Assembly (NCBI GenBank): GCA_041166025.1
Contig: JBEAMJ010000046.1
Location: 1 to 64,000, forward strand
Origin: UBA7672 sp041166025
Lineage (GTDB): Bacteria; Pseudomonadota; Alphaproteobacteria; Caulobacterales; Hyphomonadaceae
Length of the DNA: 64,000 bases
Reading direction: 5' to 3'
Shown here: piece after piece, positions 42,639 to 51,381 of the stretch
Layout of the letters: the number at the start of each line of letters is the position of its first letter
How positions within the stretch are numbered: position 1 is the stretch's first letter
Made by a program: the position numbers and the translations under genes
Notes under the pieces: model-generated
The model's input: the letters and a program-made list of their open reading frames with translations, nothing else
Databases searched by the model: none
What the model was told of the DNA's origin: nothing

Positions 42639-44504
42639 ATGTCGATGTCCGCAGAAGCCGTTCTCACCGAAGAAAAAGCCGCTACCCGCCGGGGCAAGCC
42701 CAAAGCGGCCACGGGTCTTCGCGTGGTCGAGGGGGTCAAGATCGACCCGACCCGCGACGCCCTGCTGACCGATTTCGGCAAGAAGACGCTGGATGACCGC
42801 TACGTCCTGCCGGGCGAGTCGTACCAGGACATGTTTGCCCGGGTTGCAACTGCTTATTCTGATGATGCCGGACACGCGCAACGGATTTATGACTACATTT
42901 CAAAGCTCTGGTTCATGCCCGCCACTCCAGTTCTGTCGAATGGCGGGGCGGACCGCGGCCTGCCGATCTCCTGCTTCCTGAATGGCGTCTCCGACTCGCT
43001 CGACGGTATTGTCGAGACCTGGAACGAGAATGTCTGGCTGGCCTCCAACGGCGGCGGCATCGGCACCTACTGGGGCGAAGTCCGCTCGATCGGGGAGAGG
43101 GTTGGTCAGAACGGGCAGACGTCAGGGATCATCCCCTTCATCCGCGTTATGGATTCGCTGACCCTGGCTATCTCGCAGGGCTCGCTGCGGCGCGGGTCGG
43201 CGGCGTGCTATCTCGACATCCACCATCCGGAGATCGAGGAGTTCCTGGAGATCCGCAAGGCGGCCGGCGATTTCAACCGCAAGTCACTGAACCTGCATCA
43301 CGGCATTAACATCACCGACGAGTTCATGGAGGCGGTGCGCCAGGATGCGCAGTTCGGTCTCAAGTCGCCGAAAAACGGGACGGTGCTGAAGGAGATCTCG
43401 GCGCGCAAGCTGTGGCAGAAGATTCTCGAACTCAGGATGGCGACAGGCGAGCCCTACCTGATCTTCTCCGACACCGTGAACAATGCGATGCCAGCTCACC
43501 AGAAGCAGCTGGGATTCAAGGTCCGCCAGTCGAATCTCTGCTCGGAAATCATGCTGCACACGGGGCTTGATCACAAAGGCGAGGACCGCACGGCGGTGTG
43601 CTGCCTCTCCTCGGTCAACGCCGAGAAATTCCTCGAATGGAAGAGCAACGAGAGTTTCCTCGAAGACGTGTTCCGCTTCCTCGACAACGTGCTGGAAGAC
43701 TTCATCAAGCGCGCACCGCCAGAGATGCATCGCGCGGTCTATTCGGCGCGGCGCGAGCGGTCGGTGGGGCTGGGCCTGATGGGCTTCCACTCGTTCCTGC
43801 AAAGCCAGGGCGTGGCGATGGAGTCCGCGACGGCGAAAGCGTGGAACAATGTGATGTTCAAGCACCTGCGCCGTGGCGCGGATGCAGCGTCTGTGAAGTT
43901 GGCGAAGGAGCGCGGACCATGCCCGGACGCCGAGGATTGCGGTGTGATGGCGAGGTTCAGCCACAAGCTAGCCATCGCGCCGACGGCGTCGATCTCGATC
44001 ATCTGCGGCGGCACGTCGGCAGGCATCGAACCGATCCCGGCGAACATCTACACCCACAAGACGTTATCGGGCTCTTTCTCGGTCAAGAACCCCTTCCTCG
44101 AAGCAGTGCTGGAAAAGTCCGGCAACAACACACCGGGAATCTGGGCGTCGATCCTAGAGCACGAAGGCTCAGTGCAGCATCTCGACTGCCTGTCCGAGCA
44201 GGAGAAGTTGGTGTTCCGCACCGCGTTCGAGATCGACCAGCGCTGGATCATCGAGCTGGCGGCTGACCGGACGCCCTATATCTGCCAGAGCCAGTCGCTG
44301 AACCTCTTTCTGCCAGCCGACATCGACAAATGGGACCTCCACATGCTGCATTGGACGGCGTGGGAAAAGGGCCTGAAATCGCTCTACTATTGCCGCTCGA
44401 AGTCGATCCAGCGGGCTGGGTTTGCCGGCTCGGACAAGGCGAAGGCGACCGGGTTCGCCAAGCAGGACCGCACGGATTACGAGGAATGTCTCGCCTGCCA
44501 GTAG
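42639..44504 (+). CDS. nrdA: Ribonucleoside-diphosphate reductase, alpha subunit
   Basis: The large subunit of an aerobic class I ribonucleotide reductase, 621 residues. Active-site features are PISCFLNG, SNLCSEIMLHTG with the thiyl-radical Cys, VCCLSSVN, the allosteric and substrate loops in GSLRRGSAACYLDIHHPE, and a C-terminal CxxC tail (EECLACQ) for thioredoxin. The N terminus is a 40-residue Lys/Arg-rich extension and no ATP-cone is present, so activity-site control is missing. The partner nrdB is 5.8 kb downstream on the same strand. NrdR-like boxes precede both genes. Confidence 0.95.
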   Translation: MSMSAEAVLTEEKAATRRGKPKAATGLRVVEGVKIDPTRDALLTDFGKKTLDDRYVLPGESYQDMFARVATAYSDDAGHAQRIYDYISKLWFMPATPVLSNGGADRGLPISCFLNGVSDSLDGIVETWNENVWLASNGGGIGTYWGEVRSIGERVGQNGQTSGIIPFIRVMDSLTLAISQGSLRRGSAACYLDIHHPEIEEFLEIRKAAGDFNRKSLNLHHGINITDEFMEAVRQDAQFGLKSPKNGTVLKEISARKLWQKILELRMATGEPYLIFSDTVNNAMPAHQKQLGFKVRQSNLCSEIMLHTGLDHKGEDRTAVCCLSSVNAEKFLEWKSNESFLEDVFRFLDNVLEDFIKRAPPEMHRAVYSARRERSVGLGLMGFHSFLQSQGVAMESATAKAWNNVMFKHLRRGADAASVKLAKERGPCPDAEDCGVMARFSHKLAIAPTASISIICGGTSAGIEPIPANIYTHKTLSGSFSVKNPFLEAVLEKSGNNTPGIWASILEHEGSVQHLDCLSEQEKLVFRTAFEIDQRWIIELAADRTPYICQSQSLNLFLPADIDKWDLHMLHWTAWEKGLKSLYYCRSKSIQRAGFAGSDKAKATGFAKQDRTDYEECLACQ

Positions 44505-44788
44505 GGGCAAGGGGCGCGCCCCAAGCCCGAGCGTATGTTATCCAAACATAGAGAGAAGAGCGGCCATCCAACGCCAGCTGCCCATCCCTTTTCGCTAGCG
44601 AAACCTTGCGGAAACCGCGGTGGTCCGGGACTCGCACTGGTTGTGCAGCAGGCCTTTCTCAGTTACCTTTAAGGCGAGTGCACAAACGACTCCGGGACCC
44701 TGAACGCAATTCCGCCGGGAACGTTATTGATTTGGTAATAAGGTGATAGCAGCCTTAGGCTCAATCAAGTCTGGGACGAGCAGTTAAA
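44505..44788. other. Intergenic stretch with a 14-bp palindrome
   Basis: No gene is supported. TTTCGCTAGCGAAA (44590-44603) is a perfect palindrome, and TATGTT/AACATA can pair near 44534-44550. GGGGCGCGCCCC follows the nrdA stop, but without a T tract. A promoter for the gene at 44789 probably lies in the AT-richer part near 44730-44760. Confidence 0.45.
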
Positions 44789-45550
44789 ATGATTGCCAGT
44801 CTAGCGACCAGTTTCGTGGTGATGTCGTGCCTCAGCTGCACGACGCCGCCGGTTGATGCCGAAATGATTGTGATGGAAGTCGGCCCGGTTGACGGGCGCC
44901 AGTCCTTCACGTCGAGCGAGACGCCGGCCGACCGCATTCTCGAGATGCCGACTGCGCCCACGTTCGGACCGCCGCTGCGCGTCGGAAACGATTTCGGCCC
45001 CGCCAATATGTCGAGCCCGCTCGTGGCAGCGCGCTTCGAGGCGCTTGATCTTGCGACGCCGATGCCCGTGCGCTCCATGCAGGGCGACCGGTTCGGCGGC
45101 GAAATCTCCTTCTCTGCGCCGCGCGAGTCGACAGGCCTCGGCCTCGACATGTCGTTAACCCCGCGTGCCCAGATCCAGCGCAACCGCGCCGGCAACAATG
45201 TGGCCCGGACCGGGGCTGAATTCCGCGTCGGTACGAACCTCGATGAGCGCGATTTGCGCGGCAAGGGCAGGTCGGTCAGAGCGCCGTCCTGGTATTTCTT
45301 TGTCGGGGCCGAAAACGAGGCTCTAGTTTGGAACGTGGCTGACCAGCGCGCGATGGATGGCGCAAGCCTTCGCGACCAGGCGACGGTCGGCGACCTGCAG
45401 GTCGGCGTGGCCTGGACAACGGGTGAGGGCGCACAGCTGTCACTTGGCCTCGTCGAGCGCGAGCTGCGTTACAACGATCTCGCCGGCACAAGCGATGTGG
45501 AAGTTCGCGAGCAGTTCGCCGCATTCAGCTACACGCTGCGCTTCAGGTAG
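44789..45550 (+). CDS. Putative outer-membrane beta-barrel protein
   Basis: A 253-residue protein with a short signal-like N terminus (MIASLATSFVVMSCLSC), a disordered middle, and a C-terminal half of alternating strands: PSWYFFVGAENEALVWNV, VGDLQVGVAWTTGEG, AQLSLGLVERELRYND, EQFAAFSYTLRFR. The final aromatic-containing strand is typical of outer-membrane barrels. I do not recognise a named family. The cysteine at 14 or 17 could be lipidated. A perfect terminator follows, so it is monocistronic. Confidence 0.6.
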   Translation: MIASLATSFVVMSCLSCTTPPVDAEMIVMEVGPVDGRQSFTSSETPADRILEMPTAPTFGPPLRVGNDFGPANMSSPLVAARFEALDLATPMPVRSMQGDRFGGEISFSAPRESTGLGLDMSLTPRAQIQRNRAGNNVARTGAEFRVGTNLDERDLRGKGRSVRAPSWYFFVGAENEALVWNVADQRAMDGASLRDQATVGDLQVGVAWTTGEGAQLSLGLVERELRYNDLAGTSDVEVREQFAAFSYTLRFR

Positions 45551-45572
45551 GTTTGCGAGCTCGGGTTTCGAG

Positions 45573-45603
45573 CGGCCCGGAGTGTCAGCTCCGGGCCGTT
45601 TTT
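45573..45603 (+). terminator. Strong Rho-independent terminator
   Basis: CGGCCCGGAG and CTCCGGGCCG form a perfect 10-bp stem (45573-45582 with 45589-45598) followed by TTTTT. It ends the outer-membrane protein gene. Confidence 0.95.
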
Positions 45604-45631
45604 CGTTTGGAGTATGCCGCACGTGACTACG

Positions 45632-45720
45632 AGCACGCCCTCCTCCTTCGACGCGATCGCACCGAGGGTTTGTCGCTGCCGAGCCAAATCGCCCGCAATG
45701 CCTCAGGATGACGGCGTGCT
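45632..45720. repeat. Dispersed palindromic (REP-like) element, full copy
   Basis: An 89-bp element bounded by perfect 8-bp inverted ends AGCACGCC (45632-45639) and GGCGTGCT (45713-45720). Inside the left end is CTCCTCCTTCGA and inside the right end CTCAGGATGAC. This is the layout of the TCCTTCGA...TCAGGATGA elements I recall from many alphaproteobacterial intergenic regions. Related copies lie at 4116 and 51382. Confidence 0.8.
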
Positions 45721-45779
45721 TGCACACGCGTCCGCGTTCTCGCAGCTCACTGCGAGGGTTGCTGCTGCGCCGCGCTACC

Positions 45780-46160
45780 GCGCGTGACTGTGGCGCCCCA
45801 CGCGGCTCAACCCCGGCTCCGGGGGCGGAGTTTCGCCGTGGCGTTTGGCTAGCAGGCGAACCGAACCGGCGGCCTTCAGGACGTCGGCGTACAGGGTCTT
45901 CGTCCGCTCGCGCGGGGTGGGAACGTCCTGTTCAATAGCGAGTCATCAGGGCGTTTGGGCCAGGGCGTGCTCGAAGGCGCCTACGTCTGCGCCCATTCGT
46001 TCGACAATCATTCGCGCAGCATCGGGCGGGATTTTCCGCGCAAGAAGCATAGCCTGGAATCGGCCTGTTTCGGGCTGACAGGTGATTGAGATTTTTGAGG
46101 TTGGAGTTGGAAAGAGAGTGTGCCGAATCTAGAGATCGGCGCGCGAGTTCGACAGTGTAT
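45780..46160 (-). pseudogene. Apparent remains of one or two small genes
   Basis: One minus-strand frame stays coding-like through two adjacent stops. The first piece includes QPETGRFQAMLLARKIPPDA, then MIVERMGADVGAFEHALAQT, ending TGA-TGA at 45943-45948. After the stops the same frame continues LAIEQDVPTPRERTKTLYAD and VLKAAGSVRLLAKRHG to a TAG near 45780. ATG 46050 could make a real 34-residue protein from the first piece. No family is recognised, and decay by nonsense mutation is one reading. Confidence 0.3.
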
Positions 46161-46195
46161 GCTCGCACTTGCTGCAGCGGATCGTGAATTCGGAA

Positions 46196-47140
46196 ATGTC
46201 AGGGCAAACACGGACATCCCAGGGGGCGCAAGATCTTGATGCAGCCAAGGGCTGGCTCGGTCGAGGTACGCAAGACGGTCTGGAGCGGGGCCTTGCGCTG
46301 ATTGATCAGGCCGCGGCGAGCGGCAACGGGGAAGCGGTCGCCCTGCAGGCGCACATTCTTGCGCTCGGGGTTCGCGAAAGGCCGGACTGGGACCGGAGCC
46401 TTATCCTGCTGGCGCGTGCGGCGGAGCTGGGCTGGGCAGACGCAGGGGCTCAATTGCGCCTGCTCAGCGGCGGGCTGGAGCTGCCTCCCGCAGAGCTTGT
46501 CGCTCGCATCGACTTACGCGCGTTTGTTGCGCCACGGAGGGCGCAACCGCTCAGCGCGAGCCCGCGTGTGGCGACATCCGCCACCTTCATGACGCCCGCA
46601 GAATGCCAGTGGCTGATCAGGGGCAGCGCGTTGCGGCTCGCGCCGGCGAAGGTCTATGACCGGAGGCGCGACGGGGCGCATGTCGTCCAGGACAGGTCGA
46701 ACACCGCCGCAGAGTTTTCGCTGCTCGAGACCGATCTCGTCCTTGTGCTGTTGCGGGCGCGGATTTCGCACACGGTCGGCATTCCGATCCCGTGCTTCGA
46801 AACCCTGTCGGTGCTGCACTATGCGGTAGGTCAGGAGTTTACCCGCCATGTCGACTATCTCGACCCTGCGGTAGCCGGCATGGGGGCGGAGATCGCCGCG
46901 CGCGGCCAGCGCATTGCGACCTTCCTCGTCTATCTCAATGAGGACTATGAGGGCGGAGAGACTGAGTTTCCGCGTGTGCCGCTGAAATTCCGGGGGCACA
47001 CCGGCGATGCGCTCATGTTCTTCAATGTGGGCGCCAACGCCTTGCCGGATCCTCGAACACTGCACGCCGGCCTCCCGCCGCAGAGCGGCGAGAAGTGGTT
47101 GCTGTCCCAGTGGATAAGGGACAAGCCACAACACCGATAG
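46196..47140 (+). CDS. Prolyl 4-hydroxylase-like 2OG-Fe(II) oxygenase with Sel1-like N terminus
   Basis: A 314-residue protein. Residues about 15-95 form two or three Sel1/TPR-like helical repeats (GLALIDQAAASGNGEAVALQ, SLILLARAAELGWADAGAQL). The C-terminal half is a P4Hc-type double-stranded beta helix. Its iron ligands are H and D in FTRHVDYLD and a late His in TLHAGLPPQSGEKW, whose Lys would bind 2-oxoglutarate. YLNEDYEGGETEFP is the conserved strand before the second metal His. ATG 46196 is preferred to TTG 46169. The substrate is unknown. Confidence 0.85.
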   Translation: MSGQTRTSQGAQDLDAAKGWLGRGTQDGLERGLALIDQAAASGNGEAVALQAHILALGVRERPDWDRSLILLARAAELGWADAGAQLRLLSGGLELPPAELVARIDLRAFVAPRRAQPLSASPRVATSATFMTPAECQWLIRGSALRLAPAKVYDRRRDGAHVVQDRSNTAAEFSLLETDLVLVLLRARISHTVGIPIPCFETLSVLHYAVGQEFTRHVDYLDPAVAGMGAEIAARGQRIATFLVYLNEDYEGGETEFPRVPLKFRGHTGDALMFFNVGANALPDPRTLHAGLPPQSGEKWLLSQWIRDKPQHR

Positions 47141-47177
47141 GGCCGGCGTTCTTTCTCAGCAGATGGCGGGACGGACC

Positions 47178-48617
47178 CTACTTCTCCGGATGGATCAGCG
47201 CCTGGTAGGTGAGGGTGCGGGCCATGGTGCCGAGGTCGTCGCCGCCGGAGCCGCCCATGCGCTGGATCATGCCAACGAAGATGAGGTCATTGGTCGGGTC
47301 GACCCAGAACCAGGTGCCGGCGGCGCCGCCCCAGCTGATCGAGCCGTCGCCCTGCAGCGAACCGGAGGCGCGCGCATCGACCGCGACCTGGAAGTCGAGC
47401 CCGAAGCCGACCGCCTCGTTGAAGGAGGCGACGCCGGTGCCGTTGTTCGAGACGAGGACGTTCTTCGGGATGACGTTGGTGCCCATCAGCTCGACCGTGG
47501 CAGGGGCAAGTACGCGCACACCGTCGAGTTCGCCGCCATTGGCGAGCATTTGCGAGAAGCGGGCATAGTCCATGGTGGTGGAAACGAGGCCGCCGCCGCC
47601 GCTCTCGTTGCGCGGGGGTTTGGTGTAGTCGGGCATGTCGACGCCGAAGAGCTGCTTCGCCTCGACGATCTTCTGGAGGTCGCGGTCGAAGACATAGACG
47701 GCGGAGAGGCGGCTGGCCTTTTCGGGGCCGGTGTAGAAGGCCGTGTCGTTCATCTTCAGCGGCGCGAATATCCGCTCCTGCATGAACTGGCCCAGCGTCT
47801 TGCCGCTGAGTTTTTCGATGATGTGGCCCTGGATATCGACGGCGGAGGAATAGTACCAGCTCGTACCCGGCTGGAACATCAGCGGGATCTGCGCAGTGCG
47901 GTTGATCATCTCCTGTAAATTGGGCGCAGAGAGGACTTCCTTCTGGCGGTACATCTTGTCGACAGGGTGTTCCTCGGCGAGGCCGTAGCCGAAGCCGGCC
48001 GTGTGGGACATGATCTCGCGCATGGTGGGCGGACGGCGCATGTCTTCCAGCACCAGCGAGCCGTCCTTGTTGACCGATTTCACGACGCGGAGATTCTTGA
48101 ACTCCGGAACGTAGCGCGTGACCGGATCGTCGAGGCGCCACTTGCCTTCCTCGAACAACACCATCATCGCGACGCCGGTGACCGGCTTGGTCATCGAGTA
48201 GATGCGGAAGATCGAGTCTTTGGTGAGCGGCGCGCCGGTTTCGAGATTGGCCTTGCCCCAGGTGTTGTAGCTGACGATCTGGCCGTGGCGGGCAAGCAAG
48301 GTCTGCATGCCGGCGACGCGGCCCGAGCCGACGACGCCGGCCATGTACTCGTCGAGCCGCTTGAGGCGGGCGGGATCGAAGCCGGCATCCTCGGGCGAGA
48401 CGGTGGTGGACAGGTTGCGCGGGGCTGCGGGCTTCTTCGCGTGATGCTCGCCCATCATCGCCATGTGCTGAGCGTGCAATTCGGGCGACATCGCCATGTG
48501 GCCGGCGGGCATGCCCGCCATCTCAGGTTTTGCAGGCGCCGCCGCCTCGGGGGCGTAGACACAGGCCGAAAGCAACGCGGCCGCGAGCGCGGCTAGGGAA
48601 TAGGTGCGGCGAAGCAT
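47178..48617 (-). CDS. Lipoprotein serine hydrolase with His/Met-rich segment
   Basis: A 479-residue beta-lactamase-family protein. The signal has lipobox LSAC (C19). Residues 33-60 are unusually rich in His and Met (MPAGHMAMSPELHAQHMAMM), like copper-binding segments. The catalytic domain has S141-M-T-K144 in RIYSMTKP, the second motif YYSS in SWYYSSAVD, and WGG in ISWGGAAGTWFWVDP in place of HxG. ATG 48617 begins the signal peptide. It is monocistronic and divergent from pyrC. An esterase or transesterase is likelier than a beta-lactamase. Confidence 0.87.
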   Translation of the reverse strand: MLRRTYSLAALAAALLSACVYAPEAAAPAKPEMAGMPAGHMAMSPELHAQHMAMMGEHHAKKPAAPRNLSTTVSPEDAGFDPARLKRLDEYMAGVVGSGRVAGMQTLLARHGQIVSYNTWGKANLETGAPLTKDSIFRIYSMTKPVTGVAMMVLFEEGKWRLDDPVTRYVPEFKNLRVVKSVNKDGSLVLEDMRRPPTMREIMSHTAGFGYGLAEEHPVDKMYRQKEVLSAPNLQEMINRTAQIPLMFQPGTSWYYSSAVDIQGHIIEKLSGKTLGQFMQERIFAPLKMNDTAFYTGPEKASRLSAVYVFDRDLQKIVEAKQLFGVDMPDYTKPPRNESGGGGLVSTTMDYARFSQMLANGGELDGVRVLAPATVELMGTNVIPKNVLVSNNGTGVASFNEAVGFGLDFQVAVDARASGSLQGDGSISWGGAAGTWFWVDPTNDLIFVGMIQRMGGSGGDDLGTMARTLTYQALIHPEK

Positions 48618-48799
48618 GGGGTTGATCCTCCCGAGTAATGTCTGTGTCCGGCCACGTTCCGGGCCGGTGACCCTGATTGGCGTGCACATTCCGACGGCTG
48701 GCGTCCAACTGCAAGCGTGAGATGACGGGCGGATCGCGTCTCTTCAGGCCTTGGTGTCAGGCCAGTGGTGGGGCATTACGCCGGTCGAGGAACATGATC

Positions 48800-49897
48800 A
48801 TGGCGTCCGAAATGACCCGGCCGAAAGAACAGTCGCTCGCGGCCGGTGACCTTAGGGAACTGGTGATCCGGCGTCCGGACGACTGGCATGTGCACCTGCG
48901 AGATGGGCCGATGCTCGCCTCTGTCGTCAATTACACCGCCCGCCAGTTCGCGCGGGCGATTGTCATGCCAAATCTTGCTCCGCCGGTCACGACGGTGGCT
49001 GCGGCGGAAGCGTACCGGTCGCGTATCCTCGCGGCGGTGACGGAGGGCAGGGCGTTCACGCCGCTGATGACATGTTACCTGACAGACGCGTGCGATCCGG
49101 CGGAGATCGAGCGCGGCTTTGCAGCGGGCGTCTTCACGGCGGCAAAGCTCTATCCCGCGCATGCCACCACGAACTCGGCTCACGGCGTCACCGACATCCG
49201 GCGCATCCATCGTGTGCTTGAGGCGATGCAGCGCATCGGTATGCCGCTGTTGCTGCATGGCGAGGTGACCGAATCTCATATCGACGTCTTCGATCGAGAG
49301 GCGGTCTTCATTGACCGTATCCTGTCGGGACTGCTGACGGACTTTCCTGCGCTCAAGGTGGTTTTCGAACACATCACAACCGCCGATGCGGTTGCGTTCG
49401 TGGAAGGCAGTAGCGCCAATCTCGCCGCAACGATCACGCCGCACCACCTCGAATTCAATCGCAACGCGATGTTCGACAAGGGAATCCGCCCGCACTTCTA
49501 CTGCCTGCCGGTCGCCAAGCGCGAATCTCATCGCCTGGCGCTGCGCCGTGCGGCGACGTCAGGCTCCCCGAAATTCTTCCTTGGTACTGACTCGGCGCCG
49601 CACCCGGTGGGCGACAAGGAGTCCGCCTGTGGCTGCGCCGGCATCTTCAACGCGCCGTTTGCCCTCGAAAGCTACGCGAAAGTGTTCGAGGAGGAAGCGG
49701 CGCTGGATCGTCTGGAGGCCTTTGCCTCGGAGAATGGTCCGCGGTTCTATGGGCTGCCGTTGAATGAAGGGCGTGTCCTGCTCCAGCGGCGGTCCAATCC
49801 CGTGCCGGACACGCTGTCTGCGGCGGATACGCGGGTGGTCCCGTTCCACGCGGGGAGCGCTCTGGAGTGGACCTTCGCCGGCGTGATCGCGAGCTGA
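48800..49897 (+). CDS. pyrC: Dihydroorotase, class II
   Basis: Cyclises carbamoyl aspartate to dihydroorotate in pyrimidine synthesis. The 365-residue zinc amidohydrolase has the metal His pair H30/H32 in DDWHVHLRDG, the carboxylated Lys in TAAKLYPAHATTNS, metal His residues in LLLHGEVT and FEHITT, and the catalytic Asp in LGTDSAPH. GAGGAA at 48787-48792 gives seven-base spacing to ATG 48800; ATG 48794 is too close. The length and motifs match E. coli PyrC rather than the longer class I enzymes. Confidence 0.95.
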   Translation: MASEMTRPKEQSLAAGDLRELVIRRPDDWHVHLRDGPMLASVVNYTARQFARAIVMPNLAPPVTTVAAAEAYRSRILAAVTEGRAFTPLMTCYLTDACDPAEIERGFAAGVFTAAKLYPAHATTNSAHGVTDIRRIHRVLEAMQRIGMPLLLHGEVTESHIDVFDREAVFIDRILSGLLTDFPALKVVFEHITTADAVAFVEGSSANLAATITPHHLEFNRNAMFDKGIRPHFYCLPVAKRESHRLALRRAATSGSPKFFLGTDSAPHPVGDKESACGCAGIFNAPFALESYAKVFEEEAALDRLEAFASENGPRFYGLPLNEGRVLLQRRSNPVPDTLSAADTRVVPFHAGSALEWTFAGVIAS

Positions 49898-49968
49898 AGA
49901 GCCGCCTGATCGCGTGGCGACGAGAAATGTCGCCCGGACCGGAATGTCGCGAGGAGCGGGTGGATCCC

Positions 49969-50073
49969 TCAGGCTGCGGCTGGTTTGGCCGTGGCCGTTC
50001 CAGCCAACAGTTTGACGATCTCCGCCGACGAAACCGGTTGTCCGAAGAAATATCCTCGGGAGTGGCAGCACCC
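49969..50073 (-). pseudogene. C-terminal remnant of an EAL domain
   Basis: The minus-strand frame ending in TGA at 49969 reads GCCHSRGYFFGQPVSSAEIV then KLLAGTATAKPAAA. It matches the last conserved stretch of EAL phosphodiesterases (GCxxxQGYxFxxP). No catalytic EAL, metal or lysine motifs are found upstream before nrdB begins on the other strand. So only the tail of a c-di-GMP phosphodiesterase gene survives. The rest of 49898-50215 holds no gene I can support. Confidence 0.6.
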
Positions 50074-50215
50074 TGCTGCCGCTGGCTTTGCGCGGGCGGA
50101 GCGTCGCACCCGCGACCATTTCGTTGTGGATGTTGCGGGGTTGGGGCTGGCAGGTTGAAATGGGTGTGGAAGACTCGCCCGACAGGTGATGAGTCAAGAG
50201 AAATTTAACCGTTCT

Positions 50216-50263
50216 GATCAAGCTATAGTGGTTGCGGCGATCCGAAGCTCCTAGATATGGTGC
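50216..50263 (+). promoter_or_regulatory. Tandem NrdR-like boxes upstream of nrdB
   Basis: GATCAAGCTATAGTGG (50216-50231) matches 11 of 16 and CTCCTAGATATGGTGC (50248-50263) 10 of 16 positions of the NrdR box read as ACACAAGATATAGTGT. Their starts are 32 bp apart, the phasing expected for cooperative NrdR binding. They end 33 bp before the nrdB start. Confidence 0.58.
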
Positions 50264-50295
50264 TCGGCCGCGAGCGGGGTAGGTTGGAGATTCTG

Positions 50296-51357
50296 ATGGC
50301 TGAGGCAGGCAAAAGCGGTGGGAAATCAAGCGCCGGCGAGGCCGCGACGGCGCGCGCGGGGCTGCTGACGCCGTCGCATTCCTATAAGCCATTCCGCTAT
50401 CCTTGGGCCTATGACTTCTGGAAGCGGCAACAGCAGATCCACTGGATGCCGGAGGAGGTTCCGCTCGGCGAGGATGTGAAGGATTGGGCGGCGAACCTCT
50501 CGGACGCCGAGCGCAGCCTGCTGACGCAGATCTTCCGCTTTTTCACCCAGTCGGATGTCGAGGTGAACGACAATTACATGGAGCGGTACGCGCGCGTGTT
50601 CCGCCCCACCGAGATCAAGATGATGCTGGCCTCGTTCTCCAACATGGAGACGATCCACATCGCGGCCTATGCACTACTGCTTGAGACGATCGGGATGCCG
50701 GACACGGAGTTCTCAGCGTTCACGCAGTACAAGGAAATGCGGGACAAGCACGATTTTATGCAGAAGTTCGGCGTCGAGACGGATGCGGACATCCTGCGCA
50801 CCGTGGCGATGTTCGGCGCCTTCACCGAGGGGCTGCAGCTGTTTGCCTCGTTCGCCATGCTGATGAACTTCCCGCGCTTCAACAAGATGAAGGGCATGGG
50901 GCAGATCGTGTCGTGGTCGGTGCGCGATGAGTCGCTTCATTGCGAGGGCATGATCCGCGTCTTTCACACGCTGGCAGCTGAGACAGGGGCGCTCACCGAT
51001 GCGGTGAAGAACGACATCATCGATTGCTGCCGCGAAGTGGTGAAGATGGAGGACGCCTTCATCGACCTCGCCTTCAAGATGGGCCCGGTGCAGGGCATGA
51101 CAGCGGATGACATCAAGCAGTACATCCGCTACATTGCCGACTGGCGCCTGGGGCAGCTGAAGCTGCCGGCGATCTACGGCGTGAAGGAACACCCAATCCC
51201 GTGGCTGTCGGAGATCCTCAACGGGGTCGAGCACGCCAACTTCTTCGAGCAACGCGCAACGGAGTACTCCAAGGGCGCAACCGGCGGCGAATGGCACGGC
51301 GCTGACGGTGTCTGGAGCCAGTTCGACCGAATGAAGAAGCAGGTCGCGGCGGAGTAG
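50296..51357 (+). CDS. nrdB: Ribonucleoside-diphosphate reductase, beta subunit
   Basis: The radical-generating small subunit, 353 residues. The diiron ligands and radical Tyr sit in SDVEVNDNYME, FSNMETIHIAAYALLLE (Glu, His and the candidate radical Tyr) and SVRDESLHCEGMIRVFH. TTGGAG six bases before ATG 50296 fixes the start; an in-frame ATG at 50257 lies inside the second NrdR-like box. No ATP-cone is fused, as in nrdA. It pairs with nrdA upstream. The 5.8-kb separation and separate promoters with similar boxes suggest coordinated but independent transcription. Confidence 0.94.
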   Translation: MAEAGKSGGKSSAGEAATARAGLLTPSHSYKPFRYPWAYDFWKRQQQIHWMPEEVPLGEDVKDWAANLSDAERSLLTQIFRFFTQSDVEVNDNYMERYARVFRPTEIKMMLASFSNMETIHIAAYALLLETIGMPDTEFSAFTQYKEMRDKHDFMQKFGVETDADILRTVAMFGAFTEGLQLFASFAMLMNFPRFNKMKGMGQIVSWSVRDESLHCEGMIRVFHTLAAETGALTDAVKNDIIDCCREVVKMEDAFIDLAFKMGPVQGMTADDIKQYIRYIADWRLGQLKLPAIYGVKEHPIPWLSEILNGVEHANFFEQRATEYSKGATGGEWHGADGVWSQFDRMKKQVAAE

Positions 51358-51381
51358 GTCTGCTGTAACCTGTCGTCCCAA

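Noticed and set aside
2853..48617. Beta-lactam resistance from three class C-like proteins
   Set aside because: The three share only the fold motifs. One lacks the YxN Asn and one has WGG instead of a KTG-like motif, and none adjoins an ampR. Esterase or peptidase roles are more likely.
49559..50392. Long minus-strand open frame of 277 codons across pyrC and its downstream gap
   Set aside because: It is mostly antisense to pyrC, Arg/Pro-rich without domains. The real coding trace here is the EAL tail in another frame.
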